Source of the DNA: Actinoallomurus spadix
GTDB taxonomy: Bacteria > Actinomycetota > Actinomycetes > Streptosporangiales > Streptosporangiaceae
NCBI RefSeq assembly: GCF_024055725.1
Contig: NZ_JAMXMX010000025.1
Span: 52,036 to 116,035, forward strand
DNA: 64,000 bases
Reading direction: 5' to 3'
In this document: positions 35,099 to 42,319 of the stretch, piece by piece
Layout: every line of letters begins with the position of its first letter
Numbering within the stretch: position 1 is the first letter of the stretch
Notes under the pieces: generated by a model
The model's input: the letters and a program-made list of their open reading frames with translations, nothing else
Told to the model about the DNA's origin: nothing
Database searches by the model: none
Made by a program: the position numbers and the translations under genes

Positions 35099-35959
35099 TC
35101 AGTAGGTGGTGGTCACGGCGGTGCCACGACGGCTGGCGTGCCAGGGCAGCAGGAGCTTCTCGGCGAACTCCACGAGGACGAACAGGACGACGCCGATCAG
35201 GGACATCACCAGCAGGCCGGCGAAGAGCATCGGGGTGTCGAGGTTGCCGTTGGCCTGCTGGATGACGTAGCCGAGGCCCTCGTTGGCCCCGACGAACTCA
35301 CCGACGACGGCTCCGGTGACGGCGAGCGTCACGGCGACCTTCAGGCCGGAGAACAGGTGCGGCAGCGAGGCCGGGAAGCGGATCTTGGCGAAGGTCTGCA
35401 GCGGTCCGGCGCCCATGGTCGCCGACAGCTGGATCATCTCCGGGTCCACCGCCTTCAGGCCCGTGACCATCGAGATGACGACGGGGAAGAACGCGATGAG
35501 GACGGCGACGACGACCTTGGGCGCGAGGCCGAAGCCGAGCCAGACGACGAGCAGCGGCGCGATGGCGACCTTGGGGATGACCTGGGCGAACAGCAGCACC
35601 GGGTAGAGGGTCCGCTCGACCGCCGGGGAGTACACCATGAGGACGGCGGCGAGGACGCCGACGATCGTCGCGATGACGAAGCCGAGCAGCGTCTCGTACG
35701 TCGTGATCCAGGTGTGGTGCCAGAGGTAGCCCGCCTTGTCGGCCATGACCTGCAGGGTCTTGGCGGGCGACGGGACCAGGTACGCCTTGATGAGCTTCGC
35801 CGCGGTGATCGCCCACCAGGCGACGAGGCAGGCGAGGAGGAGGGCGACGGGCCGCCAGGACCGCGCGGCGGCCTCGCGCACCCGCTCGCCCGCTCCGGGT
35901 CTGCCGCGCTCGGCGACTCCGGCCACCGGAACATCGGGCGTGGTGCTCTGACTCACCAT
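35099..35959 (-). CDS. ABC importer permease (SsuC/BPD_transp_1)
   Basis: 286 residues with six predicted TM helices. The EAA-type coupling loop for the ATPase reads ATMGAGPLQTFAKIRFPASLPHLF (in parts, with the family Gly). It is the first gene of the operon: ATG 35959 follows GGAGCTC, 52 bp downstream of the operator palindrome, with a near-consensus promoter. The operon order is permease, binding protein, ATPase, Gfo/Idh/MocA, DUF993, isomerase. Confidence 0.92.
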   Translation of the reverse strand: MVSQSTTPDVPVAGVAERGRPGAGERVREAAARSWRPVALLLACLVAWWAITAAKLIKAYLVPSPAKTLQVMADKAGYLWHHTWITTYETLLGFVIATIVGVLAAVLMVYSPAVERTLYPVLLFAQVIPKVAIAPLLVVWLGFGLAPKVVVAVLIAFFPVVISMVTGLKAVDPEMIQLSATMGAGPLQTFAKIRFPASLPHLFSGLKVAVTLAVTGAVVGEFVGANEGLGYVIQQANGNLDTPMLFAGLLVMSLIGVVLFVLVEFAEKLLLPWHASRRGTAVTTTY

Positions 35960-36010
35960 GAGCTCCTCCGTGCTCGGACCCCGCGGTAGCGCTCGCAGAA
36001 AGCGTATTCT

Positions 36011-36022
36011 GAAAGCGCTTTC
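36011..36022 (-). promoter_or_regulatory. LacI-type operator of the importer operon
   Basis: GAAAGCGCTTTC, a perfect palindrome identical to 29747-29758. It lies immediately downstream of the -10 of the importer promoter and 95 bp upstream of the divergent lacI-family gene, so it can repress the operon and perhaps autoregulate. Confidence 0.88.
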
Positions 36023-36026
36023 TGTT

Positions 36027-36055
36027 ACCGTAGGGACGGCCTACCGCGCGGTCAA
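36027..36055 (-). promoter_or_regulatory. Sigma-A-type promoter of the importer/oxidoreductase operon
   Basis: Minus strand: TTGACC (36055-36050), 17 bp, TACGGT (36032-36027), followed after 4 bp by the operator. Ideal spacing, and the same design as the promoter at 29775-29803. Confidence 0.78.
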
Positions 36056-36117
36056 GAGGCGTTTTCCGGCCACCTGGACCGCCCGCACGCGGCATGCTGG
36101 AGCCAGGAGGACGCAAA

Positions 36118-37356
36118 GTGGGGGAACACCGACCGGAACGGCCGACCAGGCGCACCCGGGCGAAGGCGAGCACGCCGGCCGCCGACGAGCCGGAGGACGG
36201 CACCGGCCGAGCCGACGGGAGCGGCGTGAGCACACACCGGACCGGCGGCGCCAGACCGCGGCAGACGGGCGGGACCGGGCCGCAACAGGCCGGCGGGACC
36301 GGGCCGCAACCCGCCGGCGGGGCGGCCGGCGCGCACGTCACGCTGCAGGACGTCGCCCGGCGGGCGGAGGTCTCCCTCGCCACCGCCTCCCGTGTGCTCA
36401 ACGGCACCACCCAGGTCCGCGCCGACCTCAAGGAACGCGTGCTGGCCGCCGCGTCCGAACTCGCCTACGCGCCGAACGCGCACGCCCAGGCGCTCGCCCG
36501 GGCCTCCAGCCAGTCCATCGGCCTGATCTGCCACGACGTCAGCGACCCGTACTTCGCGGCCATCGCCCGCGGCGTCACCCGCGCGGCCGCCGAGCACGGC
36601 CTGCTGGTCATGCTGGCCAGCACGTTCCGCGACCCGGCCCGCGAGGTCGACTACATCGCGATGCTCCGCGCCCAGCGGGCCCGGGCGATCCTGCTGGTCG
36701 GCTCCGGCTTCGAGGACCGCGCGTGGGAACGCTCGATGGGCGCCGAACTCGACCCGTACGTGCGCGCCGGCGGCCGCGTCGCCGTCCTCAGCCGCCACCG
36801 CAGCCTGCGCGTCGACACCGTGCAGCCGGAGAACCGCGAAGGCGCCGCCGCGCTCGCCCGTACCCTCCTCGGCCTCGGCCACCGCGACTTCGCGGTGCTC
36901 ACCGGGCCGCGCACGCTCACCACCGTCGTCGACCGGCTCGGCGGCTTCCGCGACGCCCTGGCCGAGGCCGGAGTGTCACTCTCCGACGACCAGGTCGTCG
37001 AGGAGTCGTTCACCCGCGACGGCGGGTACGCCGCCGCGACCGAGCTGATCCGCCGGGGCCTGCGGGCGACCTGCGTGTTCGCCCTCACCGACGTCATGGC
37101 GATCGGCGCGCTGTCCGCCTTCCGTTACCACGGCGTGGACGTGCCGGGGCAGGTCTCGCTGGCCGGTTTCGACGACATCCCGATCGTCCGCGACCTCGTC
37201 CCGCCCCTGACGACGGTCGCCCTCCCCCTGGAGGAGATGGGCGAGCGCGTCATGAATCTCGCCCTCCGCGACCCGGCACGCCGCAGCCGCGTCGAGCGCA
37301 TCCCCGGCGAGGTCGTCCTCCGCGCCACCACCGCCGCCCCCCGCCGGCCGACGTGA
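36118..37356 (+). CDS. LacI/GalR-family transcriptional regulator with long disordered N-terminus
   Basis: 412 residues from GTG 36118, which has AGGAGG 7 bases upstream (an ATG at 36094 in frame lacks one). The first ~73 residues are charged and then a TGGTGPQQAGG-type repeat, not found in ordinary LacI proteins. The HTH starts near residue 74 (VTLQDVARRAEVSLATASRV, hinge helix to about 130). The periplasmic-binding-like effector domain follows (SIGLICHDVSDPYF, FALTDVMAIGALSAF, SLAGFDDIPI). It is divergent from the importer operon and almost certainly binds the GAAAGCGCTTTC sites at 36011 and 29747. The effector is probably a sugar-derived intermediate. Confidence 0.93.
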   Translation: MGEHRPERPTRRTRAKASTPAADEPEDGTGRADGSGVSTHRTGGARPRQTGGTGPQQAGGTGPQPAGGAAGAHVTLQDVARRAEVSLATASRVLNGTTQVRADLKERVLAAASELAYAPNAHAQALARASSQSIGLICHDVSDPYFAAIARGVTRAAAEHGLLVMLASTFRDPAREVDYIAMLRAQRARAILLVGSGFEDRAWERSMGAELDPYVRAGGRVAVLSRHRSLRVDTVQPENREGAAALARTLLGLGHRDFAVLTGPRTLTTVVDRLGGFRDALAEAGVSLSDDQVVEESFTRDGGYAAATELIRRGLRATCVFALTDVMAIGALSAFRYHGVDVPGQVSLAGFDDIPIVRDLVPPLTTVALPLEEMGERVMNLALRDPARRSRVERIPGEVVLRATTAAPRRPT

Positions 37357-37519
37357 GCCCCTGCGGCGGCGCGGTTCATCGCCCGTCGCAGCCCGCACCG
37401 CGCGCACCTTCCCCGGAACGACACGAGGCGCGATCATGCCATCCTGTGGCCGACCGTTCCAGATGATCCGCTCACCGGTTCGACGGTGGGATCGGCGTTC
37501 GTTACACGAGGGAGACGAC

Positions 37520-38002
37520 GTGAGCTATCCACCGGCACGTTACGAGGGCGAGAACGGCGAGATCAGCGCCACGTATCGGCCGGCCGGCCACGAGCCGGAG
37601 CTGACCTACCCGTCCGGCAACACGGTGCACTACCTGGCGACCGGCGAGTCGACGGGCGGGCTGTTCGGCCTGTACCGCTGGGAGATGGGCCCGAATCCCA
37701 GCGGCCCGGGCAAGCACTTCCACCGGTCGATCTCCGAGTCGTTCTACATCCTCACTGGAACGATCCGCATCTACAACGGCGAACGCTGGATCGACACGGT
37801 CCCCGGCGACTTCGTCCACGTCCCGGCCGGCGGCGTCCACGCCTTCCGCAACGAGTCGGGAGAGCCGGCCTCGATGCTGCTGCACTTCTCCCCCGGCGCC
37901 CCGCGCGAGGGCTACTTCGAGGGTCTCGCGGAGGGGCTGGACAAGCTGAGCGACGAGGAGCGCTCCGAGTTCTTCCTCCGTCACGACAACCACTGGCTCT
38001 GA
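37520..38002 (+). CDS. Cupin domain protein
   Basis: 160-residue single-domain cupin. Metal-binding motif 1 is GKHFHRSISESFYILTG (G-x-H-x-H pattern with E), and motif 2 is GDFVHVPAGGVHAF. It probably acts as a small-molecule isomerase, dioxygenase or ligand-binding protein; the reaction is unknown. GTG 37520 is chosen for the GAGGGAG upstream; an in-frame ATG at 37436 would add a 28-residue unconserved leader. It stands alone between the LacI gene and the convergent two-component pair. Confidence 0.82.
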   Translation: MSYPPARYEGENGEISATYRPAGHEPELTYPSGNTVHYLATGESTGGLFGLYRWEMGPNPSGPGKHFHRSISESFYILTGTIRIYNGERWIDTVPGDFVHVPAGGVHAFRNESGEPASMLLHFSPGAPREGYFEGLAEGLDKLSDEERSEFFLRHDNHWL

Positions 38003-38134
38003 CGCCCTCCCGCGCGGCACGGACCGGTACGGGTGCGATCGAGTACTACGCCGACGACCTCGACGAGACGGTCCCCGGCTCGCCTGACGCGCGGCGCGCC
38101 GCACTTCGCGGCGAAGCGCGCGGGGATCGTCGCG

Positions 38135-38806
38135 TCAGCGCGGCCGGCTCTGCGGCGCGACCAGGCCGGTCTCGTACGCCAGCACGACGGCCTGCGCCCG
38201 GCTCGCCAGGTTCAGCTTTGTCATGGTGCGGTTCAGGTGGGTCTTCACGGTGGCCTCGGTGATCACGAGCTCACCCGCGATCTCGGCATTGCTCATGCCC
38301 CTGCCGACCAGCTCCAGCACCGCCGCTTCGCGCTCGGTGAGGACGTCCAGGCCCGCGCACCCCTTCACCGGCCCCGCCGGCCGGTCGACGTACGCCTCGA
38401 TCAGCCGGCGGGTGACGCTCGGCGCGAACAGCATGTCCCCGGAGGCGACGGTGGCGATGGCCGCGAGCAGCCGCTCGGGGGGCGTGTCCTTCAGGAGGAA
38501 ACCCGACGCGCCGACGCGCAGCGCGGCGTAGACGTACTCGTCCAGGTCGAACGTCGTCAGCATCACCACCCGAGGCGGCGGCGCGCTCGCGTCGCCGAGG
38601 ATCTGGCACGTCGCCTCGATCCCGCTCAGCCCCGGCATGCGGATGTCCATCAACACCACGTCCGGAGTTAAGTCCGCCGCGAGCTTGATCGCCTCCTCGC
38701 CGTCGGCCGCCTCCCCGACGACGGTGAACCCCGGCGCCGCGCGCAGCAGCGCCGCGAGCCCGGCCCGGATCAGGATCTGATCGTCGACGACGAGGACCGT
38801 GGTCAT
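38135..38806 (-). CDS. NarL/LuxR-family response regulator
   Basis: 223 residues. The receiver domain has DD at 8-9, phospho-acceptor Asp54 in DVVLMDIRMPG, a conserved Thr in MLTTFD, and LLKDTPP with the invariant Lys. The C-terminal LuxR HTH is LTEREAAVLELVGRGMSNAEIA (in parts), then TVKTHLNRTMTKL. It is the partner of the kinase encoded 41 bp upstream. No target is evident. Confidence 0.93.
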   Translation of the reverse strand: MTTVLVVDDQILIRAGLAALLRAAPGFTVVGEAADGEEAIKLAADLTPDVVLMDIRMPGLSGIEATCQILGDASAPPPRVVMLTTFDLDEYVYAALRVGASGFLLKDTPPERLLAAIATVASGDMLFAPSVTRRLIEAYVDRPAGPVKGCAGLDVLTEREAAVLELVGRGMSNAEIAGELVITEATVKTHLNRTMTKLNLASRAQAVVLAYETGLVAPQSRPR

Positions 38807-38847
38807 TGCCGGTGCGTCTCCCCTTCGTCACGGCCGGGCATGAGCGG

Positions 38848-40038
38848 TCACGCGTCGGCGGGGCCGGGGACGGGCAGCGTGAGCACGACCTCGAATCCCC
38901 CCTGCGGACGGGGTCCCGCGGACAGGGTCCCTCCGTAGAGCCTGGCGCGTTCCCGCATTCCCAGCAACCCGTGCGGTGGCGTCCTCTCGGTCGCGGCCGG
39001 CGCGCGACGCCGGCCGTCGTCGACGACCCGGACGACGAGCCGCTCCGATTCGTACCGCAGGTCGACCCACGCCCGCGCCGGTGCCGCGTGCTTGATCACG
39101 TTGGTCAGGGACTCCTGGATCACCCGGAAGACGCACTGGTCCTGACCGGGAGCCAGGGGACGCGGCGTGCCGGTGACGGCCACCTCCACCCGTACACCCG
39201 CATCACGTACGCGGGCGGCCAGCTCATCGAGGCGGCTCAACCCCGGGGCCGGGTCGTACGCCGCGGCGTCCTCGGCGTCCTCCGGCGGGATGCGCAGCAC
39301 CGCGAGCAGGCGGCGCATCTCCTCCAGGGCCTCCCCGCTCGTGGCGGCGATCGTGTCCAGCGACCGCCGCGCGGTGTCCGGATCGGAGTACACCACGTAA
39401 CGCGCGAGACCGGCCTGTACCGACACCACGGACATATGATGCGCGACGACGTCATGCAGTTCCCGGGCGATCCGCACCCGCTCGTCCATCACCGCCCGGC
39501 GCGCCCGTTCCTCCTGCTCGGCCCGCAGGAGCGCGGTCAACTCCGCCAGCCGGGCGTTACGTTCGGTCAGACGGCGCGCGCCCGCGCCGAACACCCAGAT
39601 GACCGCCACCGCGAGCACCGACTGGGTGACGGCGAGCGCCGCCGGCAGTGCCGTCAGCCCGCTGTAGAGCACCGCCCCGGCCGTCAGGACCGCCCCCGCG
39701 ACGACGGCTCCGCCCCGCCGGTGAGCGGCGAGGCTGTACAGGGCCACGAGCGGCCCCCAGGTGTTCACCGAGGGCTGGTCACCGGCGGCCAGGTAGACGG
39801 TGAACACCGCGCAGGACACGACGAGCACCGCGAGGGGAAAGCGTCTGCGCAGGACCAGGGGAAGGCTCACCGCGATGCTCAGGGCGTACGCCATGGCGTC
39901 GAACCGCGGCCAGCCCTGCGGGTGATACGCGGCACCGGCGACGCACCCGGCCGCGCCGAGCGAGAGCGCCAGGACCCAGTCGATCAGCCGGGGGTCGATA
40001 CCGGCCCACCACCGCGCCAATCCCGCTTGCACACTCAT
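38848..40038 (-). CDS. Two-component sensor histidine kinase (HisKA_3, NarX/DesK type)
   Basis: 396 residues from ATG 40038. An N-terminal membrane domain of four to six helices (about 20-165, with short loops) has no extracytoplasmic ligand domain. The dimerisation segment is ARELHDVVAHHMSVV with phospho-His195. The C-terminal ATPase is of the HATPase type with N-box VIQESLTNVIKHA, a short G1 (VVDDGRRR) and HGLLGMRERARLYGG. The frame is open 42 codons further upstream, but those residues look non-coding. The start lacks a clear Shine-Dalgarno and may be leaderless. Confidence 0.88.
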   Translation of the reverse strand: MSVQAGLARWWAGIDPRLIDWVLALSLGAAGCVAGAAYHPQGWPRFDAMAYALSIAVSLPLVLRRRFPLAVLVVSCAVFTVYLAAGDQPSVNTWGPLVALYSLAAHRRGGAVVAGAVLTAGAVLYSGLTALPAALAVTQSVLAVAVIWVFGAGARRLTERNARLAELTALLRAEQEERARRAVMDERVRIARELHDVVAHHMSVVSVQAGLARYVVYSDPDTARRSLDTIAATSGEALEEMRRLLAVLRIPPEDAEDAAAYDPAPGLSRLDELAARVRDAGVRVEVAVTGTPRPLAPGQDQCVFRVIQESLTNVIKHAAPARAWVDLRYESERLVVRVVDDGRRRAPAATERTPPHGLLGMRERARLYGGTLSAGPRPQGGFEVVLTLPVPGPADA

Positions 40039-40095
40039 TACGCGGAGAATAAGCCCTGGTCGCCCGCGGGTCCTCAATCCAGCGGATGATGGCGA

Positions 40096-40150
40096 TCTGC
40101 ACCCTGCGTTGCAGACCTGCCATGGAACTACCGCGTCAGTTCTAAGAACT
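40096..40150. promoter_or_regulatory. Two short inverted repeats between divergent kinase and amidase genes
   Basis: TCTGCA-(8 bp)-TGCAGA at 40096-40115 and AGTTCT-A-AGAACT at 40138-40150, both perfect. They lie in the shared 234-bp intergenic region and may be regulator sites; no protein can be assigned. Confidence 0.4.
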
Positions 40151-40159
40151 TCTCTCCGA

Positions 40160-40268
40160 GCCACCGCGCTGGATGCAAATACGAAACCAGCTTCCTGCGG
40201 GATGCCCGATTCGCGGTGGCGTTATTGAATTCCAGGCGTCGGATCACCGCCACCCTTTCGAAAGGGGA
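40160..40268 (+). promoter_or_regulatory. Structured leader with Shine-Dalgarno inside a hairpin, upstream of CHAP amidase
   Basis: GCCACCGCG (40160-40168) pairs with CGCGGTGGC (40212-40220), with an inner CTGG/CCAG pair. Downstream, CCCTTTCGAAAGGG (40253-40266) is a perfect 14-bp palindrome that contains the AAAGGGG ribosome-binding site of the gene starting at 40273. Folding of the second hairpin would occlude ribosome binding, suggesting translational control. Confidence 0.5.
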
Positions 40269-40272
40269 GATC

Positions 40273-40881
40273 GTGGCTTTGAAGAACACCCCCCGCCACC
40301 GGCTCGGACGGGCCACCGCAATCGGCGCACTGGCGCTGTCACTCACCGCAGGCCCGGGCGTTTCCACGGCGTTCGCCGACGCCCCGGGCGCCGCCACCGC
40401 TTCCACCGCCTCGACCTCCACCGCCACGGCCTCCTCCGCGCAGATGCGCGCGGGGCTCGTCGCCCGCATTCTGTCCACCGCACGGTCGCAGATCGGTTAC
40501 CGCGAGCACGGTAACAACTGCACGAAATACGGTCCGTGCGAGGAATGGTGCTCGCTGTTCGCCACGTGGGTCTGGCGGAAGGCGGGCGTGAAGATCCCGA
40601 AGTACGCGTTCACCGGCGACGTCTACCGCTGGGGCCAGCGAAACCACGTCGCGTGGAACAAGCACTGGCTGAAGACCGCGCAGCCGGGTGACGTGCTGCT
40701 GTTCGGCACCGGCCCGAAGAACACCCACACCAGTACGCACATCGGGATCGTCGAGTCGGTCAGCCGCAACAAGAAGACGGTCACCCTCATCGAGGGGAAC
40801 GCCGGGAACGCGGTGCGCAGGAAGAAGCACAAGCTGAGCGGCTCGATCTTCTACGGGGGCGTCGACCCGATCGGGCACTGA
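40273..40881 (+). CDS. Secreted CHAP-domain amidase/endopeptidase
   Basis: 202 residues: signal peptide (about 1-37, cut near AFA-DAPG), a Ser/Thr/Ala linker, then a CHAP cysteine hydrolase domain. Catalytic Cys93 is in EEWCSLFATWVW, His156 in THIGIVESV, with a downstream polar residue in TLIEGNAG. It cleaves peptidoglycan cross-bridges or the amide to muramic acid. GTG 40273 follows AAAGGGGAG. The last 44 bp, including the stop codon, are tandemly duplicated just downstream, which leaves the protein intact. Confidence 0.88.
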   Translation: MALKNTPRHRLGRATAIGALALSLTAGPGVSTAFADAPGAATASTASTSTATASSAQMRAGLVARILSTARSQIGYREHGNNCTKYGPCEEWCSLFATWVWRKAGVKIPKYAFTGDVYRWGQRNHVAWNKHWLKTAQPGDVLLFGTGPKNTHTSTHIGIVESVSRNKKTVTLIEGNAGNAVRRKKHKLSGSIFYGGVDPIGH

Positions 40882-40923
40882 GCGGCTCGATCCCCAACGG
40901 GGACGTCGACCCGATCGGGCGCC
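40836..40923 (+). repeat. 44-bp tandem duplication spanning the 3' end of the CHAP gene
   Basis: Unit 1 at 40836-40879 and unit 2 at 40880-40923 share the GAGCGGCTCGAT...CGACCCGATCGGGC framework, with a few substitutions concentrated in the middle. A third start of the unit (GAGCGGCG) follows at 40924. The second copy is non-coding. Confidence 0.75.
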
Positions 40924-41039
40924 GAGCGGCGTCCCGCCCCGGGCGAGGACCACGGACGCGGCGAGGTACGGCGGGGGAACACCCGTCCTCGCCGGCCGGG
41001 GGATGAAAGGCTCGGCGCCGGGATCGGGGCGGATCGGAA

Positions 41040-41549
41040 GACCCGCCGCGAACCCGGCGCCGAGCGCCATTGGGGTCTCCCGGGGATCAGCCTCCGATGC
41101 CGCCGCCGGGGCCCGCGTACGGGCTTGTCCGTCATCCAGAAGTCGCCGTCGAACTCACGCCCCTTGCACTGCGTGCCGAACGGCAGGAAGTCCACCTTCG
41201 CCGGGATGCCGAAGGCGCGCAGTTTCTGTTCGACCCGTTCGGGGTGGGTGAACTCCACCAGGTGGACCGCGATGGAGCCGTCCGGGGCACGCTCGGCGGC
41301 GTTCGCCTCCGCGCTCCTGTTCTCCGTGAGGGCGGGTACCGCGATCATCGTTCCGACGGCGGCCGCGACGGCTCCGGCGGCCAGGGCGAGACGGCGACCC
41401 GTCCATCGCCTCGGCCGGCGCCGGGGCTCCGCGGCCCGATCGTTGGCCGCCACCACCTGCTTCAACTCCACGCCCTCCGCGTCGATGCGCTCCACCAGCC
41501 GGTCGATGTCGTCGGGGTCGAGCAGCCGGCGGCTCCTGCGCCACCGCAC
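41040..41549 (-). pseudogene. Remnant of a small membrane-anchored protein gene (C-terminus lost)
   Basis: From GTG 41549 the frame reads LLDPDDIDRLVERIDAEG, a TM segment (LALAAGAVAAAVGTMIAVPAL), then HLVEFTHPERVEQKLRAFGIPAKVDFLPFGTQC (in parts). These are features I recognise from a family of actinobacterial proteins encoded beside ECF sigma factors. After WMTDK the family's expected C-terminal beta domain is missing; the frame runs into antisense of the duplicated CHAP tail and non-coding DNA, while a one-base shift gives SPYAGPGGGIGG and a stop at 41092. So the gene is truncated or frameshifted. It diverges from the sigma factor. GTTGCCGT repeats at 41551-41607 precede it. Confidence 0.55.
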
Positions 41550-41607
41550 GTTGCCGTCGCCGTGTTGCCGTGAGCGCGTTGCCGTCGGCGCCGCGTTGCC
41601 GTCGGCG
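41550..41607. repeat. Four irregular copies of GTTGCCGT(CGGCG)
   Basis: GTTGCCGT recurs four times between 41550 and 41607 at spacings of 14-17 bp, in the region between the remnant gene and the ECF sigma gene. It probably arose by slippage and may mark where the remnant's original start was disturbed. Confidence 0.5.
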
Positions 41608-41709
41608 TGCGGCACCCATGAGGGAACCCGGTTCGCGGGATGGGGGAAAAGCGGGTGACAGCGCACTCCGCGCACGGCCGGAGCACCGGCCGCAAGAGAC
41701 AGGAGCCGT

Positions 41710-42306
41710 ATGACTGTGACGACTCGACAGGGCGTGAGCGACGCCGCTGTGATCGAGCAGTCCTGGCAGGAGCCCGGGGTCTTCGCCGCGCTCTACGAGC
41801 GGCACGCCCCCCACATCAGCCGCTACGTCGCCCGGAGACTCGGCGATGACATGGCGGACGACGTCACCGCCGAGACGTTCTACCGGGCGTTCCAGAAACG
41901 CCGGCACTACGACCTGGGCCGGCCGGACGCCAGACCGTGGCTGTACGGGATCGCCGCGAACGTGATGGCGCAGTACCACCGCAAGGAGACGCGGATGCTG
42001 CGGGCGTTCGCGCGCAGCGGCGCCGACCCCGTGGTGCAGACCTACGGCGGCCAGCTGGACGGCGCCGACGACCGGGTGGTGGCGAGCGGGATGCACCAGT
42101 CGCTCGCGGCGGCCCTGGCCGGTCTCAGCCGGGCCCACCGGGAGGTTCTGCTGCTGATCGCCTGGGCCGACCTGTCCTACGAGGAGACGGCCCAGGCATT
42201 GGGCGTCTCCGTGGGTACGGTCCGGTCGCGACTGCATCGGGCTCGAAAGAGGATCCGCGCCGCTCTCGGCGGCGACAACCCCCTGTTCGTTTCGGATGAA
42301 GGCTGA
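41710..42306 (+). CDS. ECF-type RNA polymerase sigma factor (sigma-70 family)
   Basis: 198 residues. Sigma region 2 (about 25-95) contains LYERHAPHISRYVARR, DVTAETFYRAF and RPWLYGIAANV. Sigma region 4 (about 130-188) contains LSRAHREVLLLIAWADLSYEETAQALG (in parts) and VRSRLHRARKRI. The ATG is preceded by CAGGAG. The following membrane protein gene overlaps the frame end closely and is the probable regulatory partner; no zinc-finger anti-sigma is present. Confidence 0.93.
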   Translation: MTVTTRQGVSDAAVIEQSWQEPGVFAALYERHAPHISRYVARRLGDDMADDVTAETFYRAFQKRRHYDLGRPDARPWLYGIAANVMAQYHRKETRMLRAFARSGADPVVQTYGGQLDGADDRVVASGMHQSLAAALAGLSRAHREVLLLIAWADLSYEETAQALGVSVGTVRSRLHRARKRIRAALGGDNPLFVSDEG

Positions 42307-42319
42307 GAGGTACCGACCG

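Noticed and set aside
38003..38134. Short coding-like stretch (IEYYADDLDETVPGSP) between cupin and NarL-type regulator
   Set aside because: Under 35 residues, no start codon and no recognisable family; could be a remnant but cannot be supported.
38848..40038. SVQAGLAR occurs twice in the NarX-type kinase
   Set aside because: The two copies use different codons and sit in unrelated contexts (N-terminus and DHp helix); treated as chance.
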